Source of the DNA: Synechococcus sp. MU1617 | Lineage (GTDB): Bacteria > Cyanobacteriota > Cyanobacteriia > PCC-6307 > Cyanobiaceae | Direction: 5' to 3' | DNA length: 64,000 nucleotides | NCBI RefSeq assembly: GCF_020514235.1 | Contig: NZ_VTLB01000002.1 | Location: 372,001 to 436,000 of the forward strand | Shown here: piece by piece, positions 1 to 8,526 of the stretch | Layout: each line of letters starts with the position of its first letter | How positions within the stretch are numbered: position 1 is the first letter of the stretch | Notes under the pieces: generated by a model | What the model saw: the letters and a program-made list of their open reading frames with translations, nothing else | Database searches by the model: none | What the model was told of the DNA's origin: nothing | Position numbers and translations under genes: made by a program

Positions 1-809
1 TCCGCCCCACGGGAGTGCTCGATCCGGTAGTAGAGGTTCGGCCTACCACGGGGCAGGTGGACGATTTGCTGGGGGAGATCCGCGATCGGGCGGCCAAGAA
101 CCAGCGGGTCCTGGTCACCACCCTCACCAAGCGGATGGCGGAAGACCTCACCGATTACTTGGCGGAGAACGAGGTGCGGGTGCGTTACCTGCACTCGGAG
201 ATCCACTCCATCGAGCGGATTGAGATCATCCAGGACCTGCGTTTAGGCGAATACGACGTGCTAGTGGGGGTGAATCTGCTGCGAGAGGGCCTAGACCTGC
301 CGGAGGTGAGCCTGGTGGCGATCCTCGATGCCGACAAGGAAGGCTTCCTGCGAGCGGAGCGCTCCTTGATTCAGACCATTGGCCGGGCCGCCCGCCATGT
401 TGAGGGGGTGGCGCTGCTCTATGCCGACAACATGACCGACTCGATGGCCAAGGCCATCTCCGAAACCGAGCGGCGCCGTGCGGTCCAGCAGACTTACAAC
501 AAGAAGCACGGCGTGGTGCCCACGGCGGCAGGTAAGAAGGCCAGCAACTCGATCCTCAGCTTCCTGGAACTGAGCCGCAAGCTGAAGCAGGACGGCCCTG
601 ATGCCGATCTAGTTGAGGTGGTGGGAAAGGCCGCAAAGGCCTTGGAGGACAGTCTTGATGCCAGCATGGCTTTGGAGGCATTGCCGGAATTGATCCATCA
701 GCTTGAGGCCAAGATGAAGGAGGCCGCCAAAAAGCTGGACTTCGAAGAGGCTGCGAACCTTCGGGATCGGGTCAAGCAGTTACGCCAGAAGATGGCGGGT
801 CCTTCCTGA
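1..809 (+). CDS. uvrB: UvrB, excinuclease ABC subunit B (C-terminal part)
   Basis: This is the C-terminal part of UvrB, the damage-loading helicase-like subunit of nucleotide excision repair. The gene is cut by the window edge; the frame is already open from base 3. Helicase domain 2 is present, with the motif QTIGRAARH (near bases 372-400) and the upstream block [16 protein letters not shown]-terminal UVR domain with [14 protein letters not shown], which contacts UvrC, ends just before the stop. The sequence is highly conserved and no defect is seen. The next feature on the same strand is a tRNA-Gly. Confidence 0.97.
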   Translation, partial: RPTGVLDPVVEVRPTTGQVDDLLGEIRDRAAKNQRVLVTTLTKRMAEDLTDYLAENEVRVRYLHSEIHSIERIEIIQDLRLGEYDVLVGVNLLREGLDLPEVSLVAILDADKEGFLRAERSLIQTIGRAARHVEGVALLYADNMTDSMAKAISETERRRAVQQTYNKKHGVVPTAAGKKASNSILSFLELSRKLKQDGPDADLVEVVGKAAKALEDSLDASMALEALPELIHQLEAKMKEAAKKLDFEEAANLRDRVKQLRQKMAGPS

Positions 810-898
810 GCTGGTGCTTCACAGCGGGATTGATTGACCAAGGGCCCCTCTGTGGTGCATCATCATCAAGTCGAACGGATGATTCCAATCGATAACCT

Positions 899-970
899 GC
901 GGATGTAGCTCAGTGGTAGAGCATCTCCTTGCCAAGGAGAGGGTCGAGAGTTCGAATCTCTTCATCCGCT
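899..970 (+). tRNA. tRNA-Gly(GCC)
   Basis: A 72-nt cloverleaf can be drawn. The acceptor stem pairs GCGGATG (899-905) with CATCCGC (963-969), followed by discriminator T970. The D arm contains AGCTCAGTGGTAGAGC, the anticodon stem CTCCT/AGGAG encloses the loop TTGCCAA with anticodon GCC, and the T arm is GAGAGTTCGAATCTC. CCA is not encoded. The AT-rich secretion/surface island begins just downstream, and tRNA-Gly is a common island boundary, but no second copy of its 3' end was found in the window. Confidence 0.97.
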
Positions 971-1132
971 TGCAATATTTCTTCAACACCTTTAAGGTTG
1001 CCCTAGGATCAGATAAAATCAATGTCTGTTATTTTTTATAACGTCATTTACCTCAATTCTTTTTATGATAGCTGATTTGAGTTGTTGTGTACGAGTAATT
1101 ATTTTAAAAATTTGCTTTGCTAGATATTCAAA

Positions 1133-2359
1133 ATGAGTAAAAATACAGAAAATCTTTCCTCTGAGAGCAATGATGCTTCTGCTGAGGTTGTAGATATAAC
1201 TTCGTCTGGGTCTAAGCTAACTCTAAAAGAAAAATCTAGGGATATTGCAAATAATTGGCTTGCTAAAAACAGATCACTTGTACTAAGGCAGACTCCATTT
1301 TGGGCTCAATCTTTATTGTTATTGTTAATAAGTCTTGGAGCAGTGTCGCTTGTAGGCTCAATTATTTTTCGTATTGATGAAGTCGTAACAGCTACCGGTC
1401 AATTGAAATCGTTGGGAGGAACTGTCGAAGTAAAAACACCAGCTGGTGGAAAGATTCAAAAGGTGTATTTCAAAGAAGGTGATTCTGTAAAAGCAGGAGA
1501 TTTGCTTCTCAAGTATGACACTCGTCAAGTTCAAGAAAAGAAGAATACTCTAATGATACTTATCAAAAATGAAAAAAATAGTCTAAAAACAAGATTAAGT
1601 AGCTTAGATAGCCAAAAAAGAACCCTATCACTACGCAAAAAGCTTTATGAAAGTATTTTGGATACAAAAAATATAGTATTAGGTGAAATGAAAATCTTGG
1701 TTTCTCAGGGTGCGTATCAAAAAATTCAATATTTGGCCAAGAAAGATGAAGTTCTTCAAATACAAACTCAGATCACTGAGATTGATGAGCAGCTTAATCG
1801 GATCGATATTGAAAAAAATGCTAATACATTGTCGTCTGAAAAGTCCCTAAATCAACTCAATAATGAATTAAAAAATTCTGAACTACAGCTTCAATATCAA
1901 AATGTTCTCGCCCCCACCGACGGTATTCTTTTTGATCTGCGCGCTGTTGAGTCTAGTGTCCTTCAACCAGGTGAAAAAATTGCATCCATAGTTCCACAAA
2001 ATGGTTTTTACGCGCAAGTTTACATCCCTAATAAAGATATAGGTTACATTAAAATTGGCCAAGAAACTTCCGTGCGTTTAGATGCTTTCTCTTTTGCTCG
2101 TTATGGTGAAATTGATGCAACTGTAAGTAATATTAGTGCAGATGCACTTCCGCCGACTACAACTATAAGTTATTATCATTTTCCTGTCACCTTGGATTTA
2201 AAACGTAATTTTCTTGGTACACCTGAAAACAAAATTCCTCTGAAGTCAGGAATGTCAGTCACCGCAAATTTAAAACTGCGTGATAAGCCTGCTATTAGTT
2301 TAATTAGTGATATTTTTGTGGAGCAAGCTGATAGCGTGCGTGGAATCCGCCAGCAGTAA
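1133..2359 (+). CDS. HlyD-family membrane fusion protein of a type I secretion system
   Basis: Periplasmic adaptor that would link the inner-membrane ABC exporter (two genes downstream) to a TolC-like outer-membrane channel. The 408-residue protein has a polar N-terminus, one membrane anchor at about residues 57-79, a split lipoyl-like domain (first half about 95-130 with TPAGGKIQKVYFKEGDSVKAG; second half about 255-290 with APTDGILFD), an intervening long coiled coil (about 130-250), and a C-terminal beta-barrel region. This is the standard HlyD/LapC order. The gene is AT-rich, unlike the flanking core genes. It starts a three-gene set with a parvulin-like protein and the ABC exporter. No outer-membrane partner is encoded nearby. 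Confidence 0.9.
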   Translation: MSKNTENLSSESNDASAEVVDITSSGSKLTLKEKSRDIANNWLAKNRSLVLRQTPFWAQSLLLLLISLGAVSLVGSIIFRIDEVVTATGQLKSLGGTVEVKTPAGGKIQKVYFKEGDSVKAGDLLLKYDTRQVQEKKNTLMILIKNEKNSLKTRLSSLDSQKRTLSLRKKLYESILDTKNIVLGEMKILVSQGAYQKIQYLAKKDEVLQIQTQITEIDEQLNRIDIEKNANTLSSEKSLNQLNNELKNSELQLQYQNVLAPTDGILFDLRAVESSVLQPGEKIASIVPQNGFYAQVYIPNKDIGYIKIGQETSVRLDAFSFARYGEIDATVSNISADALPPTTTISYYHFPVTLDLKRNFLGTPENKIPLKSGMSVTANLKLRDKPAISLISDIFVEQADSVRGIRQQ

Positions 2360-2377
2360 ACGTCTCCTCGTTAATTC

Positions 2378-3121
2378 ATGAACTTTTGTACATCTGAAAA
2401 TTTGCTCAAAGAATGGGCTTTTGGTGATCTAAAAGAAAATTTTTCAAAGATCGATCCATTCCACTTGAATTGTTTAAAACTGTCCAGCTCTTTCGATGCT
2501 TTTCTTTCTTTTTGGATTAAATACAATCTTGCTTGTAAGATACATTCTTTTCAGAAAGACAATTCCGAGTCCAGTGACAACGCGCAATTTCTTTTTCATA
2601 ACATTGATCTAATGAGCAGAATTGATGACTACGATCAACTGCGGACGCAAATAAATTCTTCTATTGACTCTGTTATCTACGACTGGGCTGTTATGGAATG
2701 GAGTAGCAGGTTAGAGGCTTTATATATTTCCAATAAATCTTCTCTGGATTCATACAGCTTTGAGTTGTTACGTAACTCGGATCAATTAATGGCTGCAGAA
2801 ATATACTATCGCTTGGTTTCGGATGAACAGCCGTTTGAGAGTTTGTCGTGGTCTTTTGGTCAGGGAGCAGAGAAAAAACATGGTGGAAAATTTGAAAATA
2901 TGAAAGCTAAAGATATTCCAATCAGCATTATTCAGATTTTGAAGACATTAAACACTGGGCAGGTGGCAAAGCCTCGCAAATTAGGAGGTCTATATACAAT
3001 TGTCCGCCTAAATAAATTTCAAGATGCTAAGTTTGATGATCTCACCAAGAAAGAAATTCTTGAATTTCAGATAGATGAATTTTTGATCTCGTTGAAGGAA
3101 TCACTACTCAGTACTTTATAA
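2378..3121 (+). CDS. Parvulin-like peptidylprolyl isomerase of the secretion operon
   Basis: A 247-residue protein whose C-terminal half (about residues 112-215) resembles the rotamase/parvulin fold. Visible blocks are YYRLVSDEQPFESLSWSFGQ, the GGKFENMKAKDI segment, and LNTGQVAKPRKLGGLYTIVRL, which matches the family's closing strand. The N-terminal ~100 residues look helical, as in SurA/PrsA-type proteins. No convincing signal peptide is seen, so a cytoplasmic role on the unfolded export substrate is possible. The sequence is more diverged than housekeeping parvulins. It lies 18 bp after the HlyD-like gene and 22 bp before the ABC exporter, so the three are probably co-transcribed. The family call is moderate; a role in secretion is inferred from position. 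Confidence 0.7.
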   Translation: MNFCTSENLLKEWAFGDLKENFSKIDPFHLNCLKLSSSFDAFLSFWIKYNLACKIHSFQKDNSESSDNAQFLFHNIDLMSRIDDYDQLRTQINSSIDSVIYDWAVMEWSSRLEALYISNKSSLDSYSFELLRNSDQLMAAEIYYRLVSDEQPFESLSWSFGQGAEKKHGGKFENMKAKDIPISIIQILKTLNTGQVAKPRKLGGLYTIVRLNKFQDAKFDDLTKKEILEFQIDEFLISLKESLLSTL

Positions 3122-3143
3122 TAGTATTTGATTCGACAATGAT

Positions 3144-6119
3144 TTGGCCTCCACCGACGGGCGCTTGAGTGGCCACCAACAACTTGTTGCGCAGCTTAGA
3201 GGCTCTGCGCCTTTCAATCTGCTAAGTGACTCTGAGTGCTCTAGTTGGCTTGAGCCTTCTAAAATTCTGAATTTAAGTCCTGGGCAGACAATATTATCTC
3301 CTAATATACTTCAAGATCGTATATATCTCCTCGTCACTGGGAGTGTTAGATATTTAGTTAATAATGAGGGGGTTATTGAAACCCTTGCGAAGCGTGGATC
3401 AGGTCAATTTTTAGGTTGGATCTCTCTATTGCGATGTGTTCCCACAGAATGGGTATCTGCGTCTGAAGATAGCTTAGTGCTTGCATTAGATTCAAATATT
3501 TTTATAAGCCTGTACAAATCAAATTCAGCGTTCCAAGCATGGTTCTCACGATTGAATAATGTTCAAGAGAGTTATGCTGTTGCAAAAGCTGTTCTTTCCT
3601 TATCACCAGAATTAATTGATGGTTGGCAGAAGAATTTGTTGCCCATGGCAGAAAATTCTATTTCCACTGTTAGTTCACCCGGTTCTCCATTTGTCCCTCC
3701 GAATAATCTAGATGATAATTATATTTGGTTTGCTAGTACACCTAATATCCCCGGCCTAGTCGTTGGTCAGCGTATATTGCCAAACCAATTCTTAGCTTCC
3801 CGTAACGATTTCAATCTGCAATATCGAATTATTGGTTTTCCGTTGAAGCCAGGATTAGGGCTATCATTAGATTTTGTACAATCACTTAATGCTGATTCGT
3901 CTCCGCTAGAAGAACTAAATTCTTCTTCTCTTGAGACTTTAGGAATTACAGAAGCAGATAAACAAGATCATAATGATCTATTTCCTGTTGTTCGGGGCAG
4001 GGGGGCTATCAATGAGACTTTAGCCGCGTGCGAAATGTTGTCACTATCTCTTAAAATACCCTTTAGGCGTGACACTCTTAAAAAAGTTTTAGAGTCTCAG
4101 TTTCGAAGAGATAAAGTACTTTCGCTTGAGCTATTGGGTGGACTTTGTGAAATCCTTGGATTGAGAACTCAGCTCGGCTCAGTAACTATTGATAATTTTT
4201 TAGGTGTTGAAGCGCCCATACTTCTTTTGCTTGAGGGCACTGCAGTTATTTTGTATAAAATATCTGGTGAAACAGCCATTATTGGTCACCCTAGATTTGG
4301 GTTAGTTAATTATAGCCTTGATGAATTAAGGTCTATGTTGGGTAACCAAATAAGATTTGCAGTACCTAGAGCAATCTCAACCACTCCCAACAGTCGGTTT
4401 GGATGGAGTTGGTTTTTGCCTTTGGTAACAAAATACAGGCGATCTTTAGTGCTTGTATTTGCATCTTCTTTGTTAGCTCAATTGTTTGGTTTGGCAATAC
4501 CCTTGCTAATCCAGCAAATTATTGACAAGGTATTGACGCAGGGGAATATGAGTAGTCTCAATGTCATTGGGTCTTTGATGATTACTCTGGCTGTTTTTCA
4601 GGGTGTTCTTCTTGCGTTGAGAACTTATATTTTTGTAGATACTACTGACAGGATGGATTTAACTCTTGGCAGTGCTGTTATTGATCGGATGTTGTCCCTA
4701 CCTTTATCCTTTTTTGAAAAGCGACCTGTTGGCGAGTTGAGTCAGAGGCTTGGAGAGTTAAATTCAATCCGATCTTTTCTCACAGGTACAGCACTGGTAA
4801 GTGTCTTAAACCTTATTTTTGCGGCTCTTTATCTTGTCGTTATGTTGATGTATTCACCGCTGCTCACAGCCGTAGCTCTTAGTACTTTCCCCCTTTATGC
4901 ACTTATAGTCTTTGGCGTGGCACCATTCTACAGGTACTTAATTAAACAACGTGCAATAGCACAAGCTCGTACTCAGAGTCATTTAATTGAAGTTTTGACT
5001 GGTATACAGACAGTCAAAGCACAGCATTTTGAACTTACCGCTAGATGGAAATGGCAGGATAGGTATAAAGATTTTGTATCTGAAGGGTTCAAGGGAGTTA
5101 TTTTGGGTACAACTTCCGGAACAGTTGGTTCTATTTTAAACCAGATTAGCAGCTTGCTGGTTTTGTGGGTTGGTATGTATTTGGTGTTGCAAGGTGATTT
5201 AACCCTTGGAATGTTGATTGCTTTTAGAATTATTGCAGGTAATGTTACTGGCCCTCTAATGCAACTGTCTGGACTTTATCAGGGCTTCCAGAAAGTTCAG
5301 GTCTCTATGGAAAGGCTTTCTGATGTTTTAGATCAGAATCCCGAAACTTGCACTGCAGATACCACTTCCCAAATTGCTATGCCCGCAATCACAGGGGCAG
5401 TTCGTTTCGAAGATGTCAAATTCCGTTTTGGAGAGTCCGGCCCATACCAGTTGAATTCTGTTTCGCTCTCAGTTGATGCTGGTCAGTTTGTAGGCATTGT
5501 TGGTCAGAGTGGAAGTGGTAAGAGCACTTTAATGAAATTGTTGCCAAGGTTATATAGCCCTGAATCTGGTCGTATTTTTATCGATAACTTTGATATTGGG
5601 AAGGTAGATATCTCTAGCCTTAGAAGACAGATTGGAATTGTCCCTCAAGATTCTCTGCTTTTTGAGGGTACTATTGCTGAAAATATTGCACTCAATGACC
5701 CTCAGGCAAGTGACGAGTCAATTATAGAAGCTGCAAAAATTGCCTGTGCACATGATTTTATTATGACCCTTGGGCAGGGTTACGCAACTCCTCTCAGGGA
5801 AAGGGGTAGTAATCTAAGTGGTGGTCAACGACAACGTATAGCTATAGCAAGGACAATTCTGGCAAATCCTCAATTGCTAATTATGGATGAAGCTACTAGT
5901 GCTCTCGATTACAACACTGAAAAGCAGCTTTGTTTAAATCTTCAGGAATGGGCAGTAAACAGATCAGTTTTCTTTATTACTCATCGCATTAGTTCTATTA
6001 GAAATAGTGATTTAATTGTCGTTATGCATGATGGCCAAATTGTCGAACAGGGCACTCATTCAGATTTGATTGAAAAAGCTTGTCGTTATTATACGCTTTA
6101 TAGGCAACAGTCTGATTGA
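3144..6119 (+). CDS. Type I secretion ABC exporter with N-terminal cNMP-binding-like and C39-like domains
   Basis: A 991-residue fused permease/ATPase of the HlyB/LapB class. Domain order: an N-terminal cyclic-nucleotide-binding-like jelly roll (about residues 15-135); a linker; a C39 peptidase-like domain (about 275-415) in which the position normally held by the catalytic Cys reads GRGAINETLAACEML, so it is probably a non-proteolytic substrate-docking domain; a six-helix ABC transmembrane domain (about 430-710); and an ATPase with Walker A GQSGSGKST, signature LSGGQRQR and Walker B LLIMDEATSAL. The start is taken as TTG because the nearby ATG at 3139 is out of frame; it is uncertain. The likely substrate is the RTX-repeat protein encoded convergently at 7064-8467. 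The cNMP-like domain suggests regulated export, which is inference. Confidence 0.9.
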   Translation: MASTDGRLSGHQQLVAQLRGSAPFNLLSDSECSSWLEPSKILNLSPGQTILSPNILQDRIYLLVTGSVRYLVNNEGVIETLAKRGSGQFLGWISLLRCVPTEWVSASEDSLVLALDSNIFISLYKSNSAFQAWFSRLNNVQESYAVAKAVLSLSPELIDGWQKNLLPMAENSISTVSSPGSPFVPPNNLDDNYIWFASTPNIPGLVVGQRILPNQFLASRNDFNLQYRIIGFPLKPGLGLSLDFVQSLNADSSPLEELNSSSLETLGITEADKQDHNDLFPVVRGRGAINETLAACEMLSLSLKIPFRRDTLKKVLESQFRRDKVLSLELLGGLCEILGLRTQLGSVTIDNFLGVEAPILLLLEGTAVILYKISGETAIIGHPRFGLVNYSLDELRSMLGNQIRFAVPRAISTTPNSRFGWSWFLPLVTKYRRSLVLVFASSLLAQLFGLAIPLLIQQIIDKVLTQGNMSSLNVIGSLMITLAVFQGVLLALRTYIFVDTTDRMDLTLGSAVIDRMLSLPLSFFEKRPVGELSQRLGELNSIRSFLTGTALVSVLNLIFAALYLVVMLMYSPLLTAVALSTFPLYALIVFGVAPFYRYLIKQRAIAQARTQSHLIEVLTGIQTVKAQHFELTARWKWQDRYKDFVSEGFKGVILGTTSGTVGSILNQISSLLVLWVGMYLVLQGDLTLGMLIAFRIIAGNVTGPLMQLSGLYQGFQKVQVSMERLSDVLDQNPETCTADTTSQIAMPAITGAVRFEDVKFRFGESGPYQLNSVSLSVDAGQFVGIVGQSGSGKSTLMKLLPRLYSPESGRIFIDNFDIGKVDISSLRRQIGIVPQDSLLFEGTIAENIALNDPQASDESIIEAAKIACAHDFIMTLGQGYATPLRERGSNLSGGQRQRIAIARTILANPQLLIMDEATSALDYNTEKQLCLNLQEWAVNRSVFFITHRISSIRNSDLIVVMHDGQIVEQGTHSDLIEKACRYYTLYRQQSD

Positions 6120-6927
6120 TTAATTAAACCCTGAAAAAAAAAATTACTCTTTTTATTCTAATGTAAATTGTTCACATCGCCCTGGCGGCAAACGTTTTTT
6201 TACAGATGATTCCCATATTTTCCTCTTATTTATTGTCCTGTAAATTCCGCTTTTGTTGCTGCCTTCGACTTGGATGGCAAGTGTTAGACATATACACCAT
6301 TGTATTTCAGTGACTGTTGGTTCAGATTGTTCAGTATTGCATTGGTCTAATAATGTTATGTGATCTGTCGATGATTGCCTGTTTCGCTCTTTTTTGTCTG
6401 GCGCAAGAGTATATCTTTGCTGAACTACTTGCCCTAAATGTTTGGAAGGAAAACGTTATTCGTTGACGTACACGTCTTTCCTGCTTGTTTAAAGCACCCC
6501 GAGAGTTTTGGTGAAATCCTTCCGGGAGCTCTATGTCTATGGGTAAGTCTTAACACTTAAATAAAAACTGACGTCTTTAATTTTTTGAGATTATTTTTTT
6601 TGCCATCTATCCCGTATTTGATTTGCCTGGCTTTTGTGGAGCTTTGAGATATGCTTGAATTCAGGTAATGGCACATATTTTGGCTTTATTCCATCATCTT
6701 ATGTAGCCAGAGGGTCATTGTTGTACTTGTTCAAGTAACTAATATTTTGCAGATCATTCACTGGTGGTTTTAGTCAATACGCATATGTATATCCCCTTAT
6801 TGACGGCGTGATCTTGTTGATTTAGACACTTGAAGTTATTTTTTTTGTATTGGCTGCTATGGGGATTGATTTAGTTGTTGATGATGGATGGACTCATGGA
6901 AAAGCCTATTTTTACTGTTCGCTCAGC
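6120..6927. other. Long AT-rich intergenic region, no gene seen
   Basis: About 800 bp between the end of the ABC exporter (+) and the terminator array of the RTX gene (-). No reading frame with coding character was found on either strand. The sequence is T-rich on the + strand with scattered short dyads, such as the GGAAAACG...CGTCTTTCC pair around 6447-6480. Because the flanking genes converge, the region needs no promoter for them. It could hold a small RNA or be the relic of a lost gene. Confidence 0.5.
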
Positions 6928-7042
6928 TCCTGCAGAGCAGGGTAAAAAAAAACCCTGCAGAGCAGGGCAAAAAAAAACCCTGCAGAGCAGGGCAAAAAAA
7001 AACCCTGCAGAGCAGGGTAAAAAAAAACCCTGCAGAGCAGGG
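6928..7042 (-). terminator. Five tandem copies of a 25-bp intrinsic-terminator unit
   Basis: On the minus strand the unit is CCCTGC-TCT-GCAGGG (a 6-bp stem with a 3-nt loop) followed by nine T's. Copies lie at 7028-7042, 7003-7027, 6978-7002, 6953-6977 and 6928-6952, with an exact 25-bp period; they differ only at the base next to the A/T tract. Read from the RTX gene, which ends at 7064, the first four hairpins are each directly followed by T9. The fifth hairpin is slightly degraded and has no T tract after it. The first hairpin begins 22 nt after the RTX stop. This has the form of a serial Rho-independent terminator blocking read-through toward the convergent secretion operon. Confidence 0.88.
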
Positions 7043-7063
7043 TTTGATTGTTGATTACGGAAA

Positions 7064-8467
7064 TCAGGCTTGGCCTGAGAAGGTCACAGCGGCAGCAGAT
7101 CCAGCCATAGTCAATGCACCACCACTGAGGTCACCCAGACTGATGAGAGCATCATCGGCAGTACCTGCAGCACCACCTTGGATGAACAGGTAATTGTCTC
7201 CACCCTTGGTTTCGAACAACACACCGCCATTGGTAGTACCAACAGTCAACGTATCAACGGTCCCCATGATTGCAGTCACAGAAGAGACGCTGGAATCACC
7301 TGAGAGAGTGAGAACGTTGCTTGCGATGTTGCCACTGAAGGTGGTGTTGCCCAGCAATCCAATAGCACTTGCTTCGGTGACTGTGGTAGCAGTCACATCA
7401 ACACCGATGAAGTCGGCATTGAGCGTCGTGGTGTTACCAGAAATACCGGCGCCCTGGAGGACAAAGCTGTCGAAGCTTTCCAGGTTTGACTCTGAGAACG
7501 AGCTGTAGGAGAGGGTTCCGAGAGTTTCACCGGAACCAACAGTTGCATCCGCGGAGAAGTTGATGGTGTCAGCACCAGCACCACCAAAGATCACAGACTT
7601 GGCGTAGGTGTCATCTTCAGTGACGTTGCCGATCTTGATGCTGTCATTACCAGCACCGCCAAGGATGTTGGCAGTTACGTCTTCTTCGTTGGAAAGAACG
7701 ATGATTGTATCGTTGCCATCGCCACCAGAAATACTGACGTCAGCGGCGTAGCCGGAAATGTTGATCAGGTCAGCACCTGCATTACCAGCAATTTTGTAGA
7801 GAGCGCCATCGCCACTAACAGTGATGGTGTCAGCTCCGCCGTTGCCGCGAATGGTGGAGTCAGCACCGATACCGTCTATCGTGATCAGGTCTTGGAGTTT
7901 TCCGCCGTTGACGATGGCGGTTGTTCCTCCAGCAACGGTCAACGCAATCGTGTCACGTCCGTTACCACCTTGAACTGTGGCTGCAGTCGCGAAAGTAACG
8001 GTTGAGGCGGAGAACTTGTCGTGACCGTCTCCCAGAGCGATCGAACCAAAGGTGCCTGCTTCAAGGACGACTTCGTCAGCTCCAGCGCCCATGCCAATGG
8101 CTGAGTAGACGCCTAAGCCACCGCTGATACGGAGAACGTCAGCACCAGCATTGCCCTTGACAACACCAATGTTAGATCCGGAAATGTTGATGGTGTCAGC
8201 GCCGGCACCACCAATAAGAGTGTTAGGCCCTGCGCTCTGAAGCATCAAGGCATGAGCGTCGATTAAGTCGTTGCCTTCACCTGCACGAACTTCAATGCCA
8301 GCAGCGCTTGAATTTGCAGCTGCACCCTCGGTGAGATTAATGGTGTCGTTGCCAGCAAGACCCAGAATTGTTGAGCCCGGGACTGCGGCTGACTGAATGA
8401 AAATGGAATCTGAGTCAACCGAGGCCGTAGTGACGACTCCGGTGCTGTCGACGAAAAAGGTCGCCAT
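7064..8467 (-). CDS. RTX-repeat (calcium-binding beta-roll) protein, candidate type I secretion substrate
   Basis: A 467-residue acidic protein made mostly of RTX-type nonapeptides. About a dozen repeats are visible, such as GLAGNDTIN, GGAGADTIN, GGDGNDTII and GGAGNDSIK, spaced every 25-40 residues through roughly residues 35-310. The C-terminal third is a Ser/Thr/Gly/Ala-rich region without repeats, possibly holding the uncleaved export signal. There is no N-terminal signal peptide, as expected for type I secretion. There is no Cys. The convergent HlyD/ABC genes are the natural exporter. Base composition is more G+C-rich than the neighbouring genes. Surface-layer protein, adhesin or motility-related glycoprotein are all possible; the nearby glycosyltransferases suggest that it may be glycosylated. 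Confidence 0.85.
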   Translation of the reverse strand: MATFFVDSTGVVTTASVDSDSIFIQSAAVPGSTILGLAGNDTINLTEGAAANSSAAGIEVRAGEGNDLIDAHALMLQSAGPNTLIGGAGADTINISGSNIGVVKGNAGADVLRISGGLGVYSAIGMGAGADEVVLEAGTFGSIALGDGHDKFSASTVTFATAATVQGGNGRDTIALTVAGGTTAIVNGGKLQDLITIDGIGADSTIRGNGGADTITVSGDGALYKIAGNAGADLINISGYAADVSISGGDGNDTIIVLSNEEDVTANILGGAGNDSIKIGNVTEDDTYAKSVIFGGAGADTINFSADATVGSGETLGTLSYSSFSESNLESFDSFVLQGAGISGNTTTLNADFIGVDVTATTVTEASAIGLLGNTTFSGNIASNVLTLSGDSSVSSVTAIMGTVDTLTVGTTNGGVLFETKGGDNYLFIQGGAAGTADDALISLGDLSGGALTMAGSAAAVTFSGQA

Positions 8468-8481
8468 GAGAACGGAAGAGA

Positions 8482-8508
8482 TACAGACACTGTACCCCGG
8501 GAATATAG
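8482..8508 (-). promoter_or_regulatory. Candidate promoter/operator of the RTX gene
   Basis: In the short gap upstream of the RTX start, the minus strand carries TATATT (8507-8502), a good -10 box. It is followed by the dyad TACAG-TGT-CTGTA (8494-8482), placed where a repressor or the transcript start would be. No clear -35 was recognised. Weak evidence based on position and symmetry only. Confidence 0.3.
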
Positions 8509-8526
8509 AGCGAGGCCGTTAGTGAG

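Noticed and set aside
899-970. tRNA-Gly as the attachment site of an island
   Set aside because: The AT-rich island starts nearby, but no integrase gene lies next to it and no direct repeat of the tRNA 3' end was found in the window.
6928-7042. Short regular repeats that might be a CRISPR array or coding repeats (a frame from 6888 reads repeated KKNPAEQG-like units)
   Set aside because: The period is only 25 bp with no unique spacers, and each unit is a hairpin plus T tract on the strand of the adjacent gene. The peptide is a by-product of the repeat and runs into the antisense of the RTX gene.
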